NCBI RefSeq assembly: GCF_000473325.1
Contig: NZ_KI421513.1
Span: 2,117,217-2,181,216 of the forward strand
From: Leisingera caerulea DSM 24564
Lineage (GTDB): Bacteria; Pseudomonadota; Alphaproteobacteria; Rhodobacterales; Rhodobacteraceae
Reading direction: 5' to 3'
DNA length: 64,000 nt
Of this stretch, positions 46,916 to 56,952 are shown in pieces (position 1 is the first letter of the stretch; each line of letters opens with the position of its first letter). The notes under the pieces are model-generated. The model ran no database searches, was not told where the DNA came from, and saw only the letters and a program-made list of their open reading frames with translations. The position numbers and the translations under genes were made by a program.

Positions 46916-48201
46916 GCTGGGGTCTCCTTGCTCAGGGCCTCCTGCGGCCAGGTGCAGCGAAAACAGCTCCCGCTGGCAGCGGACCGCTGGGCTGCGGTTC
47001 GGCCGACGGCCGCCATCACGCGTTTCTTTCTCAAGGCCCGCCCTCTGCCGCGGCCTTCAACGTGTTCCTCCGGTTTAAGTTCTTGGAGGATTTTTGAGCT
47101 TTTGGTGCGGTGCTGCTTTGCAAGTGCGGGGGGATCGCCGCACACTGAAAATTGGCCGATGGACTCTCCCGCGTTGACACCGATCCAGACAGTGCCTTTT
47201 GCTTGGTCCCGGTGCCGGATGCCGGTTGTCATCTGGTTCAGCAGACCCGCCTTTAGCGGAAGCCTGGGCAAAGGCAGCCCTCTGTTGCGGCGGGAAGACT
47301 GCACTATCCTTCCAATCCGGCCATGCTGCAGCACCGGGCTTCCTGCCTGCCCTTCCGCCCTGTCCGCGGTGACCTCAGGCGCGCGCGTCCGGCGGGTGCG
47401 CAAATGAGGCAACAATTCTTCCAGCAGCCAGTTCGAAGCGTTTTGAATGCTCCGCAAGGCGGCTTTCGCACTGTGACAGGCGAAACAGGCAGGCTGCTCC
47501 AGATTTTCCTTGGACCTCCGGAGCGGTATGGCCAAGGGCGGCATCCGGTCTTCAGCCAAATTGCACTCGGTTATAACCTTGATAGCGCATGGAAAAAAAT
47601 CATCACGCCAAGGGCGGGCCTGGCTGGCGGCAATTTCGGGCGGCATCTTTGACCGCTGCTTCGTGCCGCCGAGACAGGCATCGCCCGCGTCTCTGAGGCG
47701 ATGCAGAATATTCTCCGGCGCGTTCAAAGGCAGCAGTTCCGGATCGCTATGACACAAGTGCGTGGCCGCCCTAACGCTTCCGGCCGGGTCTGGTGGCAGG
47801 CCCCGGGTATTCACCCGCCAGGCGTCCTGCAAGCTGCCGCCACTCATCAGAAAGCGCAGCCGGGTACCGGAGGCCCCTTTGGTGATGGGGCTGGCAGACA
47901 TCTGGTCCTGTTTCGTTTGCGATTGTTCCACGGCCAGGCCGACCGGATCCAGCTGATTGCCGCTGATGCAGCAGCGCTTGACGCCGGCGATTGCAGGGCG
48001 GGAGCCAAAGGCGTTCAGGTCCGTTTCCAGATCAGCAAAATCCCCGCCAACATAGCAGGCGCGGATTTGGTTATTCGTGGCGAGTTGCTGAGTTACCTGT
48101 TTCCCAATACGCTGTTTTGCGTTCAAGCAGCCGGCAGTGAAGATCAGCGGCAGAGAAACCCCTATGACGCAGACGACAGTTAAGGCAGCTTTGGTCTTCA
48201 T
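46912..48201 (-). pseudogene. Degenerate sensor histidine kinase (open frame, motifs lost)
   Basis: A 429-residue open frame. The N-terminus has one hydrophobic segment (4-24) and a polar sensor-like part. The middle is compositionally odd. From about 230 it can be aligned by eye to a histidine kinase. The H-box is recognisable as FACHSAKAALRSIQN, keeping His243, and NASNWLLEELLPHL follows the expected dimerisation helix. The N-box is missing around 325-335. The G1 box reads CGDPPAL instead of DxGxGI, and the G2 box reads GRGRGRAL instead of GxGxGLAL. The ending ASGSCFRCTWPQEAL is typical again. ATP binding looks impossible. Its stop overlaps the next receiver gene (ATGA), so it still sits in the operon. 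It may be a pseudogene or a non-catalytic pseudokinase. Confidence 0.7.
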
Positions 48202-48300
48202 TCATTTGCGCTCCGCAAGCGGTTTGAGGTTCTCTGCCCCTGGATGGGCAGGCATCTGCCCAGGGCGGCAGGAAGAACTGCTGCCCGCAGTGGCAGGCCG

Positions 48301-49032
48301 TTATTGCAGCAAATTGGGTGAAGCTTTGGCGGTAAACTCCCGGGTGTCTTCGATCACGCTGTCCAAGTCGTCCATGAACACAACAAGATCCTTGCAGCTG
48401 CGTTCCAGCATCGAGACATCCGACAGAACGGCGGGGGGCACGCCGCCATCCTGACGCGCCTGCGACTTGATCACCCGCACCCCCGCGAGCGTCCTCCTCA
48501 GAAGCAGCCGAAGATCGGGCCCGCAGCCGACGATGAACCGCTGGAAGATCCGTTTCAGCTCCTTTTCTGAGGCCCGAGCGCTGGACAATTGGCCATAAAG
48601 CGCCCGCCGCTCCAGCGCTGAGGCGATGGATTTCATCAGGGAATCCGTCGTCAGCTCATCCTTGACGATGTAATCCGCGCAGCCCCGGCGCATGGCCTCG
48701 ACGGCGATATGATAATTTGTCGCGCTGGTCAGCATTATAGGAACCGCCTGAACTTGATCTTCATGAGTCACCAGCTGCTTCAACGCATCCAGCCCAGTGT
48801 CCATGCCCAGGTTGTGATCGAGGAACACCAGATCGAACTGCTCCGTGTCCAGCTGCTGGCGCATTTCATCCAGGTTTGCTGCTTCGTGGAATTCAGCCGT
48901 CATCCCGGCTTTGCGGCACAGCTTGTTCAGGCGCAGCCTGTCAACCTCATCATCATCAACGGAGAGGATGTTCAGATTGACAGCCTGCAGAACCGGCGGG
49001 GCGCCCTTGTTGGGGAACTGATTATTTCTCAT
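48301..49032 (-). CDS. Response regulator with helical output region
   Basis: A 243-residue protein. The N-terminal receiver domain (about 20-145) has acidic DDD at 26-28, phospho-acceptor Asp72 (LDHNLGMDTG) and Lys in YIVKDEL. The C-terminal 90 residues are predicted helical with no DNA-binding motif that I recognise, so a phosphotransfer or protein-binding role is possible. It is first in the leftward two-component cluster, 99 bases before the degenerate kinase. Confidence 0.85.
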   Translation of the reverse strand: MRNNQFPNKGAPPVLQAVNLNILSVDDDEVDRLRLNKLCRKAGMTAEFHEAANLDEMRQQLDTEQFDLVFLDHNLGMDTGLDALKQLVTHEDQVQAVPIMLTSATNYHIAVEAMRRGCADYIVKDELTTDSLMKSIASALERRALYGQLSSARASEKELKRIFQRFIVGCGPDLRLLLRRTLAGVRVIKSQARQDGGVPPAVLSDVSMLERSCKDLVVFMDDLDSVIEDTREFTAKASPNLLQ

Positions 49033-49697
49033 CCTGATACCTTTTAAAACTGCGCTGCACCCGGATCGGTTGCCTGGGCGTTCACTCTAAGCGGCATTGT
49101 AGCCGCTCAATTTCACGTATGGGTTTATTATCTTGAGGCATTTGATTAAGGAAATCTGAGCTCCGGCCAGCGTTGCTGGGATTTTACGTTAAGGATACGT
49201 TGGGCAACTTCTATTTGCGGCACCCTTGCGTTTCAGGGTGCAGGACAGTCAGCCAAGGACGCTTGGAGCAGAAAATTTATTGAAAATTCTTGGCAGTAAG
49301 ACCCGTCCGGCCCGCTCTGACGGGGCCGGATGCCAATCACTTATGGACATACGCGGAAAGGGCGCCGCGCCACGCTGGAGTTTCTTTGGCCTAAAGCTGT
49401 TGCCGCATCGCACAGCGGCAGCGGCCGGAACTCCCGCTGCGGAGGCTAAGCGATCCCTTGCGGTGGTCTCCGGTCCGCGCCCCGCCGGAGGCGTAGCGGC
49501 GCGGTATGGCTGAACGGTTTGCAAGTCTCATAGGGACAGCAGAAAGGCTGCAGTATAAGGTCCGCCGCGCCAGCCCTGCCATCCCTTGCTGCAGAGAGTC
49601 CTGTTGATATCCGCTGCCGGAACGGCGTCTCGGCCGCAGGTTTAAGCGCCACCGCTCCAGACTTGCCAGTGAAAGGCGGGCTGTGCGCCCGCTTAGA
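49033..49697. other. Intergenic region upstream of the signalling cluster
   Basis: About 665 bases without a supportable gene. It must hold the promoter of the leftward signalling operon; AGCGGC/GCCGCT arms at 49090-49107 form a small palindrome there. The right half is GC-rich with only overlapping short frames. Confidence 0.5.
49676..49692 (-). terminator. Stem-loop after the chemoreceptor gene
   Basis: GCGGGC and GCCCGC arms with a 5-base loop, a few bases past the chemoreceptor stop, followed by CTTTC on the minus strand. Likely a modest intrinsic terminator. Confidence 0.45.
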
Positions 49698-52064
49698 TCA
49701 GAAGTCCTCCCATTTGCTTGCCCCGCCGGTGCCTGTTGCCGCGGGCCTTGCTGCGGCCCCATCCGCAGGCAAGCCAGGCTCATCCTTCCAGAAATCATCC
49801 GGCGCCTCAGTGCCGTGCGCACTGGGCTTCGGTATCACCTGGTGGTCCGGGCGGGGTGCTTGCTGCGCGTCAATCGTGAAATGGGACACGAGTTCAGCCA
49901 GTTTGCTGGAATCGGTGTGCAGCATGTGGCCGGCCGCGGTGGCCTCTTCGACCATGGCCGCGTTCTGCTGGGTCACCTGGTCAAGCTGGGTGACGCCGGT
50001 GTTGATCTCCGCCAGCCCGGTCGACTGCTCGGCTGCGCCCTCGGCAATGCCGGACACCAGCTGCGAGATATGGGTGACCCGTTCGACGATGCTTTGCAGC
50101 GCCTCACCGGCCTTGCCGACCAGATCCACGCCGCGCTCCACCTGTTTGGAGCTGTCGCTGATCAGGGTCTTGATCTCCATCGCCGCGTCCGAGGAGCGCT
50201 GCGCCAGGGCCCGCACCTCGCTGGCAACCACGGCAAAGCCCTTGCCGGCCTCGCCTGCCCGCGCCGCCTCGACGCCTGCGTTCAGCGCCAGCAGGTTGGT
50301 CTGGAAGGCAATGTCGTCGATCACCGAGATGATCTGGCTGATGTGGTTCGAGCTCTGCTCGATCTCGGTCATGGCAGCGACGGCATTCCCGACCACGGAG
50401 CCGCTGGATTCGGCTTCGGCGCGCGCTTCCTCCATCGTCGCCTCAACGCTGCGGGCGCCTTCGGCGGCGGATTTCACCGACGCGGTCAGCTCATCCAGTG
50501 CCGCCGCGGTCTCCTCCAGCGTGGCGGCCTGGCTCTCGGTGCGGTGGGAGAGGTCATCGGAGGCCTGGCTGATCTCCTCGGCCCCGTTGCGGATACTGCC
50601 GGCCGCCACGATCACTTGCTGCACTGTCTCCTTCAGGGTTTCCAGTGTCAGATTGTAGTCATGGCGCAACTGCTCATGATCCTTCGGGAAGGCCTGGGTG
50701 ATCGGCTGTGAGAAATCCCCGGCGGACAGCCGCACCAGGCCGGCGCTCAGGCTTTCGACCACGAACTGCTGCTGCTGCTGCAGCTCGTTGCGGCGTTCTT
50801 CGGCAAGGCGTGCCTGTTTCAGGTCGGCCTGCATCGACACCAGTGTCTTGCCGATCTTGCCGATTTCGTCGTTGCGTGCAGCGGCGTCGATGCTGGTGTC
50901 AAGATCGCCCGCGGCGACCGCCTCCATGTGCCTGCAGATTTTGTCGACCGGGCGGGTGATCGACCGCGCGAACAGCCAGCCAAGGAAGGAGACAGCCGCA
51001 GCACAGGACAGCGAGATCAGCAGCATGATCTGGCGCTGGCGGACCGCGGGCGCCAGAATTTCCTCCCGGTCCAGCTCCGCAACGATCGCCCAGTTCAGGT
51101 CGCGGAAGGTAAAGGGCGCGGTGACGGCGGCAACCGTGCTGCCATCCGGCTTCTGGACGGCCGGGTGGAACGAGACATCCTGTGCGTCCCCGGCAGCCGG
51201 TGCGCTGCCCGTAGTGGCGCTGCTGGAAAAGGCAGCCTCGATGTAAGGCAGGCCCGGCAGCTCTTCCAGCACGCTGTGCCGGCCTTCGAGGCGCGACTGG
51301 GTGCGGGCCCTGAAGTCGCCGCCGATCAGGTAAACATCCAGAGTCTTCAGCTCGCCGCCGAAATTGGTGGTGATCAGGGCGATCTCGTCGATGGCCACCT
51401 GCAGGGCAAACACCCCTGCAAACCGGCCTGCGTTATCCACGATCCGGGTCGCCGCAAAACCTGCCGGGGCGCCTGCACTGGGTTCATAGTCTTCGATATC
51501 AGAGAAATAGACCCGTCCGGCTTCGCCTGCTTCGGCCATCCGGAACGCCTTGGCCAAGCCTGTTTCGCGATACGGGCCAGAGACCATGTTAGTGGCATAG
51601 TCGCTTTCCTTGGTGACCGAAAAGACCACATCCCCTGCCGGGTTGATCAGGAAGATGTCATAAAAGCCCATCCGCTCCATCACCTTCTGGAAGGCGGGAT
51701 GGTTGCGTTCGAAGTGAAGATCATAAGGCGATGCGGCGGACGCAAACATCGACAGGTTTTGAACCTCGGCCTGGCCTGCACCGTCCCTGGTGGACCAGGT
51801 TGCGGTCAGATCCTTCATCGCGTCGGCGGTTGAGGGGACCGAGGCAATCGTCAGGATGGCCGCTTCAATCCCTTCGAAGTAGGATTGCAGCGCCAGCTCC
51901 CGGTCCTGCACCAGCGACTGCATGAAAACTTCGCTGTTGTGGAGCACCCCGCGCCGGAAGTTGCTGGTGCTGACGGCAATCAGGACGGCGGTCAGGACCA
52001 GCGCAGTGCTGACGATCAGCAGCGGCAGCTTGTGGGCGAGCTTCATGGATCTCAGAATTTTCAA
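49698..52064 (-). CDS. Methyl-accepting chemotaxis protein
   Basis: A 788-residue inner-membrane chemoreceptor. Helix 1 is at about 12-32, followed by a periplasmic double-Cache-like sensor (about 35-340), helix 2 at about 345-368, a HAMP region and a second HAMP-like stretch. A long cytoplasmic signalling coiled coil has the hairpin tip [36 protein letters not shown]. The C-terminus is WEDF, resembling CheR/CheB docking tails. The start at 52064 is a TTG with GGAGG 5 bases upstream; an ATG 18 bases inside has only a weak signal. No che genes adjoin. Ligand unknown. Confidence 0.93.
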   Translation of the reverse strand: MKILRSMKLAHKLPLLIVSTALVLTAVLIAVSTSNFRRGVLHNSEVFMQSLVQDRELALQSYFEGIEAAILTIASVPSTADAMKDLTATWSTRDGAGQAEVQNLSMFASAASPYDLHFERNHPAFQKVMERMGFYDIFLINPAGDVVFSVTKESDYATNMVSGPYRETGLAKAFRMAEAGEAGRVYFSDIEDYEPSAGAPAGFAATRIVDNAGRFAGVFALQVAIDEIALITTNFGGELKTLDVYLIGGDFRARTQSRLEGRHSVLEELPGLPYIEAAFSSSATTGSAPAAGDAQDVSFHPAVQKPDGSTVAAVTAPFTFRDLNWAIVAELDREEILAPAVRQRQIMLLISLSCAAAVSFLGWLFARSITRPVDKICRHMEAVAAGDLDTSIDAAARNDEIGKIGKTLVSMQADLKQARLAEERRNELQQQQQFVVESLSAGLVRLSAGDFSQPITQAFPKDHEQLRHDYNLTLETLKETVQQVIVAAGSIRNGAEEISQASDDLSHRTESQAATLEETAAALDELTASVKSAAEGARSVEATMEEARAEAESSGSVVGNAVAAMTEIEQSSNHISQIISVIDDIAFQTNLLALNAGVEAARAGEAGKGFAVVASEVRALAQRSSDAAMEIKTLISDSSKQVERGVDLVGKAGEALQSIVERVTHISQLVSGIAEGAAEQSTGLAEINTGVTQLDQVTQQNAAMVEEATAAGHMLHTDSSKLAELVSHFTIDAQQAPRPDHQVIPKPSAHGTEAPDDFWKDEPGLPADGAAARPAATGTGGASKWEDF

Positions 52065-52671
52065 TTTGACCTCCAGCGGAGAGGCATCCCGCGGGCGCCG
52101 CCGCCGTCAGATGCCAGTGATGCAATTTGTCTCAGTTTCAATGCCAGATAGATTTTTTATCGGTTAATGCGCCTGCTGTTTTACGATAGGGTTTTGATAT
52201 TTTCTCTTCGCCTTTCGATTGAATCCGGCCAGTACACTGCAGTCTGGTGCCTTACAGCGCCTGACAAAGGATGGTCTGGACGGCCGGGGCTTTAACGATT
52301 GCGGCGGCGCCGGTCACAGCATCGCAGAGCCTTCTTGCCCGCTTCCGCCGCGCCGCGAAGCTGCAAATGGTTAACGATTCCGGCGGCGCGAATCGTTTCC
52401 GCAGGGGCAGCGCGGTGTCCGAAACCCGGCTTGGCGGCAGAAGATTTCCCTGCGTTTGCGGGGAGTTCTTTGATTTCCGCCGGTGATGACCGGGTTTTTC
52501 TGGCAATGCGAAGGCGTTTTTTGCCATGGTTAAGCATCAATAACCGGGGGGTTAGGGAATTGTTAACGCTGCCGCAATCTGTCCATGAATTCGTCTCTTC
52601 ATGGCTTTTTTGGGCCTCATTCCAGCCGCACGCCTGAATGACGATGCGTTTATGGGAAGCTGGAGTGGGTT
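52065..52671. other. Divergent intergenic region, no gene seen
   Basis: About 600 bases between the chemoreceptor and protease genes, containing both promoters. Short frames on both strands have no support. The first 140 bases are relatively AT-rich, as expected for the chemoreceptor promoter. Confidence 0.5.
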
Positions 52672-53385
52672 ATGAGACTGTTAATTGCTGCAATAGCGGC
52701 ATGCCTGGCCTTGGGCATGCCCGCCGGTGCGGCTGCGAGTGACGCGCAGCCAAGCGCCACATCCATTGAAGGGTGGGAGGCCGTCGGACGGCTGAACATT
52801 GCCAACGGAAACATCTGCACCGGTGCGCTGGTGGCACCGGATCTGGTGCTGACGGCCGCGCATTGCCTGTTCGATCCGCGCACCGGGGCGCAGGTTGCCC
52901 CGGCGTCGATCTGGTTCGAAGCCGGGTTGTCGGGGCGGCAGGCTGTGGCCCTGCGGCAGGTGGCTAAGGCGGTGGTGCATCCGCAGTACCGCTACCGGCC
53001 TGCGGGCGCGCATCAAATCGGCAGCGATCTGGCGGTGCTCAAGCTGGACCGGCCGATCAGCCGCAGCCAGATCCAGCCGCTGGCAATGTCGCAGGATGCG
53101 GAGCGGGGCGATATTCTGCGGGTTCTGTCCTATACTCGCAGGCATGCAACCCGGCCGGGGCTGGAACCGTCCTGCAGCGTGCTGGCGCGGCAAAGCCGGA
53201 CCCTGGTGTTGTCCTGCCTGGTGGATTTCGGCGCTTCGGGGGCTCCGGTGCTGGAGATGCGCCCGGGCCTGCCGCCGCGGCTGGTTTCGGTGATCTCAGC
53301 CAAGGCGGCGATGGGCAAGCGCCGGGTTTCAATCGGCACGGCGCTGGATGCATCGCTGCGTGAGCTGATGCGGCGCGCGGGGTAG
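52672..53385 (+). CDS. Exported trypsin-like serine protease
   Basis: A 237-residue chymotrypsin-fold protein with a signal peptide (1-22, ending GAAAS). The triad is visible: His64 (LTAAHC), Asp119 (SDLAVLKL) and Ser189 in FGASGAPV. The serine motif differs from the standard GDSGGP, and the canonical Ile-Val-Gly-Gly activation site is absent. The four Cys pattern (49, 65, 168, 182) would allow disulfides. It stands alone, convergent with the secretion operon, separated by a large hairpin. Confidence 0.82.
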   Translation: MRLLIAAIAACLALGMPAGAAASDAQPSATSIEGWEAVGRLNIANGNICTGALVAPDLVLTAAHCLFDPRTGAQVAPASIWFEAGLSGRQAVALRQVAKAVVHPQYRYRPAGAHQIGSDLAVLKLDRPISRSQIQPLAMSQDAERGDILRVLSYTRRHATRPGLEPSCSVLARQSRTLVLSCLVDFGASGAPVLEMRPGLPPRLVSVISAKAAMGKRRVSIGTALDASLRELMRRAG

Positions 53386-53398
53386 GAGCAGCCGCCGT

Positions 53399-53441
53399 AT
53401 ACCGCGACGCCTGCTGCCTTTAAGGCAGCCGCATGCGGTAT
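53399..53441. terminator. Stacked hairpin between convergent genes
   Basis: Outer arms ATACCGC/GCGGTAT and inner arms GCTGCCTT/AAGGCAGC make a long stem-loop between the protease gene and the HlyD-type gene, reaching the latter's stop codon. No long U-run; likely a bidirectional transcript end. Confidence 0.6.
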
Positions 53442-54613
53442 CAGGGTTCGCGCAGGGCTTCGCGGGATTTGTAGAGCGGCTTCAGCAGGTACTGCAGCAC
53501 GGTTTTGGCGCCGGTCTGCAGCTCTGCGGCGGCCCGCATGCCCGGCCGGATCTCGATGGACTGCTGGCGTTCGGTGAAGCCGGATTTGTCGACCCGCACC
53601 GTCACCCGGTAATAGGGCTCGGCGCGCGGGTTGCGCTCATCTTCGAATGTATCGGCGGACACGAAATCCACCTTGCCGCGCAGCGAGCCGTAGATGGTGT
53701 AGTCATAGGCCGACAGCTTGATCGTGGCGTCCTGGCCCGGCTGTACGCTGGCGATGTCTTCGGGCCTTACCCGCGCCTCGACAAACAGCTCCTCGCCTAG
53801 CGGGATAATTTCCAGGATCTCCTCGCCGGGACGGATCACGCCGCCGATGGTGGTCACTGCCAGGCTGTTGACGATCCCGGCCATGGGGGAGGTGATAATG
53901 GTGCGGTTCAGCTGGTCCACCGCCAGCCGCTGCTCCTGGCGCAGGGTGGTGAGGTCGCGCAGCGTCTGCGAGTATTCCTCAGCCTGCTCCAGTTCTGCCT
54001 GAGTGCCGATCTCGTTGTATTTGGCGCGGGCATCGGTGGCGGCCTTGCGGGCCTTGTTCACCTCGATCAGCGCGACGATCTTCTGCTTGTAGAGCTGCTC
54101 CATATTGGCAAGCTCGGCGTTCAGCTGATCCATGATCTGCCGGGCACTGTCGCGGCGGCTGGTGAAGTCGGTCTGCCGGGCGGTCAGCAGGCCGCGTTCC
54201 GAGGCAAGAATGCCGGGCGAGCGCTGCGCCAGCATCTCCGGCACCGTGAATTCAAAGGCGCCTTTCATCTGCGCTTCGAGCCGGTGGCGCTTGATCTCCA
54301 GGGCGTCGATCTGGTTTTGCAGCTCATCAGCGGCGGCGCGGAACTTGGTGTCCTGCAGCTTGGCCAGCACCTGGCCGGCGCTGACGATATCGCCTTGGCG
54401 CACATGCAGCTCTGCCAGAATGCCGCCCTCCAGGTTCTGCACGATCTGCGCGCGGGAGGAGGAAACCACCTGGCCCTCGCCGCGCACGATCTCGTCGATG
54501 GAGGCGAATGCCGCCCAGATCAGGAAAGTAAGCACGGCGGCAAGCGCCAGATAGATGATGCGGCTGGCGCTGCGCGGCGTCTCTGCAGTGCCGTAGGGAT
54601 CGTGCAGGGCCAT
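53441..54613 (-). CDS. HlyD-family type I secretion adaptor (LapC-like)
   Basis: A 390-residue membrane-fusion protein joining the inner-membrane ABC exporter to the TolC-like channel. It has an N-terminal cytoplasmic tail, one helix (about 20-38), a long periplasmic coiled coil (about 95-230) and a beta-barrel C-terminus. The HlyD motif is near the end (SIEIRPGMRAAAELQTGAKT). I chose the ATG at 54613, with GAAGG 9 bases upstream; a GTG two codons earlier overlaps the ABC gene stop. Third gene of the leftward secretion operon. Confidence 0.93.
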   Translation of the reverse strand: MALHDPYGTAETPRSASRIIYLALAAVLTFLIWAAFASIDEIVRGEGQVVSSSRAQIVQNLEGGILAELHVRQGDIVSAGQVLAKLQDTKFRAAADELQNQIDALEIKRHRLEAQMKGAFEFTVPEMLAQRSPGILASERGLLTARQTDFTSRRDSARQIMDQLNAELANMEQLYKQKIVALIEVNKARKAATDARAKYNEIGTQAELEQAEEYSQTLRDLTTLRQEQRLAVDQLNRTIITSPMAGIVNSLAVTTIGGVIRPGEEILEIIPLGEELFVEARVRPEDIASVQPGQDATIKLSAYDYTIYGSLRGKVDFVSADTFEDERNPRAEPYYRVTVRVDKSGFTERQQSIEIRPGMRAAAELQTGAKTVLQYLLKPLYKSREALREP

Positions 54614-54615
54614 GG

Positions 54616-56952
54616 TCACTTGCCTTCGCCAGCGGCCAGATGGGCCAGGACCTGATCGCGCGGGCCGTCCACAACCATCCGGCCGGATTGCAGGATCAGG
54701 GTGCGGTTGGTCAGCGACAGGATCGGCATCCGGTGGGTGGCGATCACTGCGGTGCGGCCTTCCAGCCAGTTCTCCAGGCGGCTCACCAATGTGCGCTCCA
54801 GCGTCTGGTCCAGCGCTGCGGTCGGTTCATCCAGCAGGACAACTGAAGGGTTTTGCAACCACAGCCGCGCCCAGCCGATCGACTGGCGCTGTCCTATGGA
54901 CAGGCCGTGACCGCCGTCGCTGATCTCCAGATCCAGGCCCTTATGGTGGTTGCGCACATGGGCGCCGAGGCCTGCAAACTCCAGCGCCTCCATCAACCGG
55001 TCGTCGTCGCGCTCCAGCTGGTTGAGGTTCAGGTTGTCGCGCAGGGAGCCGGCAAACAGCCGCACGTCCTGGCTGAGATAGCCGATGTTTGCGCGCAGGT
55101 CGCGCGGGTCGATCTGGGCCATGTCGGTGCCGTCAAGCAGGATGCGGCCCCGGTCAGGGGCGTAAAGGCCCGACAGCAGTTTGAGCAGGGTCGACTTGCC
55201 GGAACCATTGACGCCCAGCACCGCAACCCGCTGGCCCGGCGTGACGGCCACGGCCTGCACATCCAGCGTCGGCGCTGCATCGTCCTCGTAACGGAACATA
55301 ATCTCGCGCAGCTCGAACCGGCCTTCAATCGTCTGGCGGCGCAGGTAGGTGCGTTCCTTTTCCTTCTCCTGCGGGGCCTGGGCGATGGCATCCAGACCTT
55401 CCAGCGCGGCCTTGACGTTGCTCCAGCGCGCCAGGGTGGCCGCGAACTGCGTCAGCGGCGCCAGCGTCCGGCTGGTCAGGATGCCGGTGGCGATGATGGT
55501 GCCGACGGTGAATTCACCGGCAAAGACCAGCAGTGTGCCCAGCACCACGGCGGTGATATAGGTCGCCTGCTGCACCCCTTGCGACCAGTAGGTGAGGGCA
55601 CTGGACAGCTTGCGCTGCTCCGTTGCGGAATGGGAGGACAGCGTGTTCAGTTCATCCCACAGCCGAAGCACCCGGTCCTCGCCGCGCTGGGTCTTCACGG
55701 TGTCCAGCTCGGTCACAACCTCATGCAGCAACCGCCCCGCCTTGGCGTTCGCGCCTTGGGTCTGACGGGTATAGGCGATCATCTTTTTCTGCATGAAGTA
55801 GGCAGGCAGCAGCATCAGAATGCCGCCGGCAATGATCACCCAGACCACAGGCCCGGCGATTGAGGCGACCAGCAGCAGGAACACCGCGATAAAGGGAATG
55901 TCCGCAAGCGTCGAGATGGTGGAGGAGGTGAAGAACTCCCGCACCGAGCCGAAGTCCCGCATCGCGGCAAACAGGCCGGAGGGCGGCAGCGGCTTCTTGT
56001 CGGAGCGCATGCCGATCAGGCGGCGCATCAGGTTGTGCTGCACCGACAGCTCGATCTGGCGGCCGGCCGCGTCGGTCAGCCGGGCGCGGGCCAGCTTCAG
56101 CATCGCCTCCAGCGCAATCGCGAGGAAGGCGCCGACAGCCAGCACCCACAGCGTGGCGTGCGACTGATGCGGCACCACCCGGTCATAGACCTGCAAAGAG
56201 AACAGCGCGACCGAGACCGCCAGGATATTGGCGACCAGCGACCCCAGCATGATCTCGCCCACCTGGCGGCGGTATTTGGGGAACTCGCTCCAGAACCAAT
56301 GGCCCGGGTCGATCTGCGGCGTGTGCTTGGCCGCCATCTGGCTGATCGAGGGGCGGGCCGACAGCACGGTGCCGGTGAAAAAGGGGCTGAACTCCGCCAG
56401 CGGCACTTCGGTGCGGTTGTCCGGGCAGGAGGTGTCATAGATCGTCAGCACATCGTCTGCCTGGTCCAGCACCAGCACGCATTGGCCGCCGGACATGATC
56501 GCCAGCGCAGGCCATAGAGCAGGTGCAAGGCTTTGTTCTTCCAGCACCTTGGGCTGCAGCCCGGCGGATTGCAGCGCCTTGGCCAGCGTGTGCAGCGACA
56601 GATCGCCCGGCGTTTCCTTCCACAGGAAGGCGGCGACGTCGCTGACCGGCACTTCGCTGCCCTTCAGTGCAGCAAGGGTGGCGATCAGGCTGGCGCGGTG
56701 CTGGATGCGGGCGGCGGCGCCCTCCAGCAGCGAGCCCACTTCAGGCGGAGCGTCCTGCGGCTGAGGCTTGGGCCGGTTGTCCGTGCGCGGCTTAAGCTGC
56801 GCCTTGGGGCCGGGCGCCGGGGCAGGGGTGTTGGCAGGCTGCATCCCGCCGTGCGGCGCGGCCTGCGGGCTGGACACGGGCACCGCCCGCAGCACCGGCT
56901 TTTTGCCGGAGGCGGGCAGGGGACGCGGGGGCTTTTGTGTCGTGTCGGTCAA
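54616..56952 (-). CDS. Type I secretion ABC exporter (LapB-like)
   Basis: A 778-residue exporter. Residues 1-70 are an unusual Pro-rich leader. About 75-205 is a C39-like domain in which I see no catalytic Cys at the expected place, as in adhesin exporters. A six-helix membrane domain and an ATPase follow, with Walker A GVNGSGKST, signature LSIGQRQ and Walker B VVLLDEPTAALD. It exports a large adhesin in one step; the Ig-repeat protein upstream in the cluster is the obvious substrate. Start overlaps the TolC-like gene stop (ATGA). Confidence 0.93.
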   Translation of the reverse strand: MTDTTQKPPRPLPASGKKPVLRAVPVSSPQAAPHGGMQPANTPAPAPGPKAQLKPRTDNRPKPQPQDAPPEVGSLLEGAAARIQHRASLIATLAALKGSEVPVSDVAAFLWKETPGDLSLHTLAKALQSAGLQPKVLEEQSLAPALWPALAIMSGGQCVLVLDQADDVLTIYDTSCPDNRTEVPLAEFSPFFTGTVLSARPSISQMAAKHTPQIDPGHWFWSEFPKYRRQVGEIMLGSLVANILAVSVALFSLQVYDRVVPHQSHATLWVLAVGAFLAIALEAMLKLARARLTDAAGRQIELSVQHNLMRRLIGMRSDKKPLPPSGLFAAMRDFGSVREFFTSSTISTLADIPFIAVFLLLVASIAGPVVWVIIAGGILMLLPAYFMQKKMIAYTRQTQGANAKAGRLLHEVVTELDTVKTQRGEDRVLRLWDELNTLSSHSATEQRKLSSALTYWSQGVQQATYITAVVLGTLLVFAGEFTVGTIIATGILTSRTLAPLTQFAATLARWSNVKAALEGLDAIAQAPQEKEKERTYLRRQTIEGRFELREIMFRYEDDAAPTLDVQAVAVTPGQRVAVLGVNGSGKSTLLKLLSGLYAPDRGRILLDGTDMAQIDPRDLRANIGYLSQDVRLFAGSLRDNLNLNQLERDDDRLMEALEFAGLGAHVRNHHKGLDLEISDGGHGLSIGQRQSIGWARLWLQNPSVVLLDEPTAALDQTLERTLVSRLENWLEGRTAVIATHRMPILSLTNRTLILQSGRMVVDGPRDQVLAHLAAGEGK

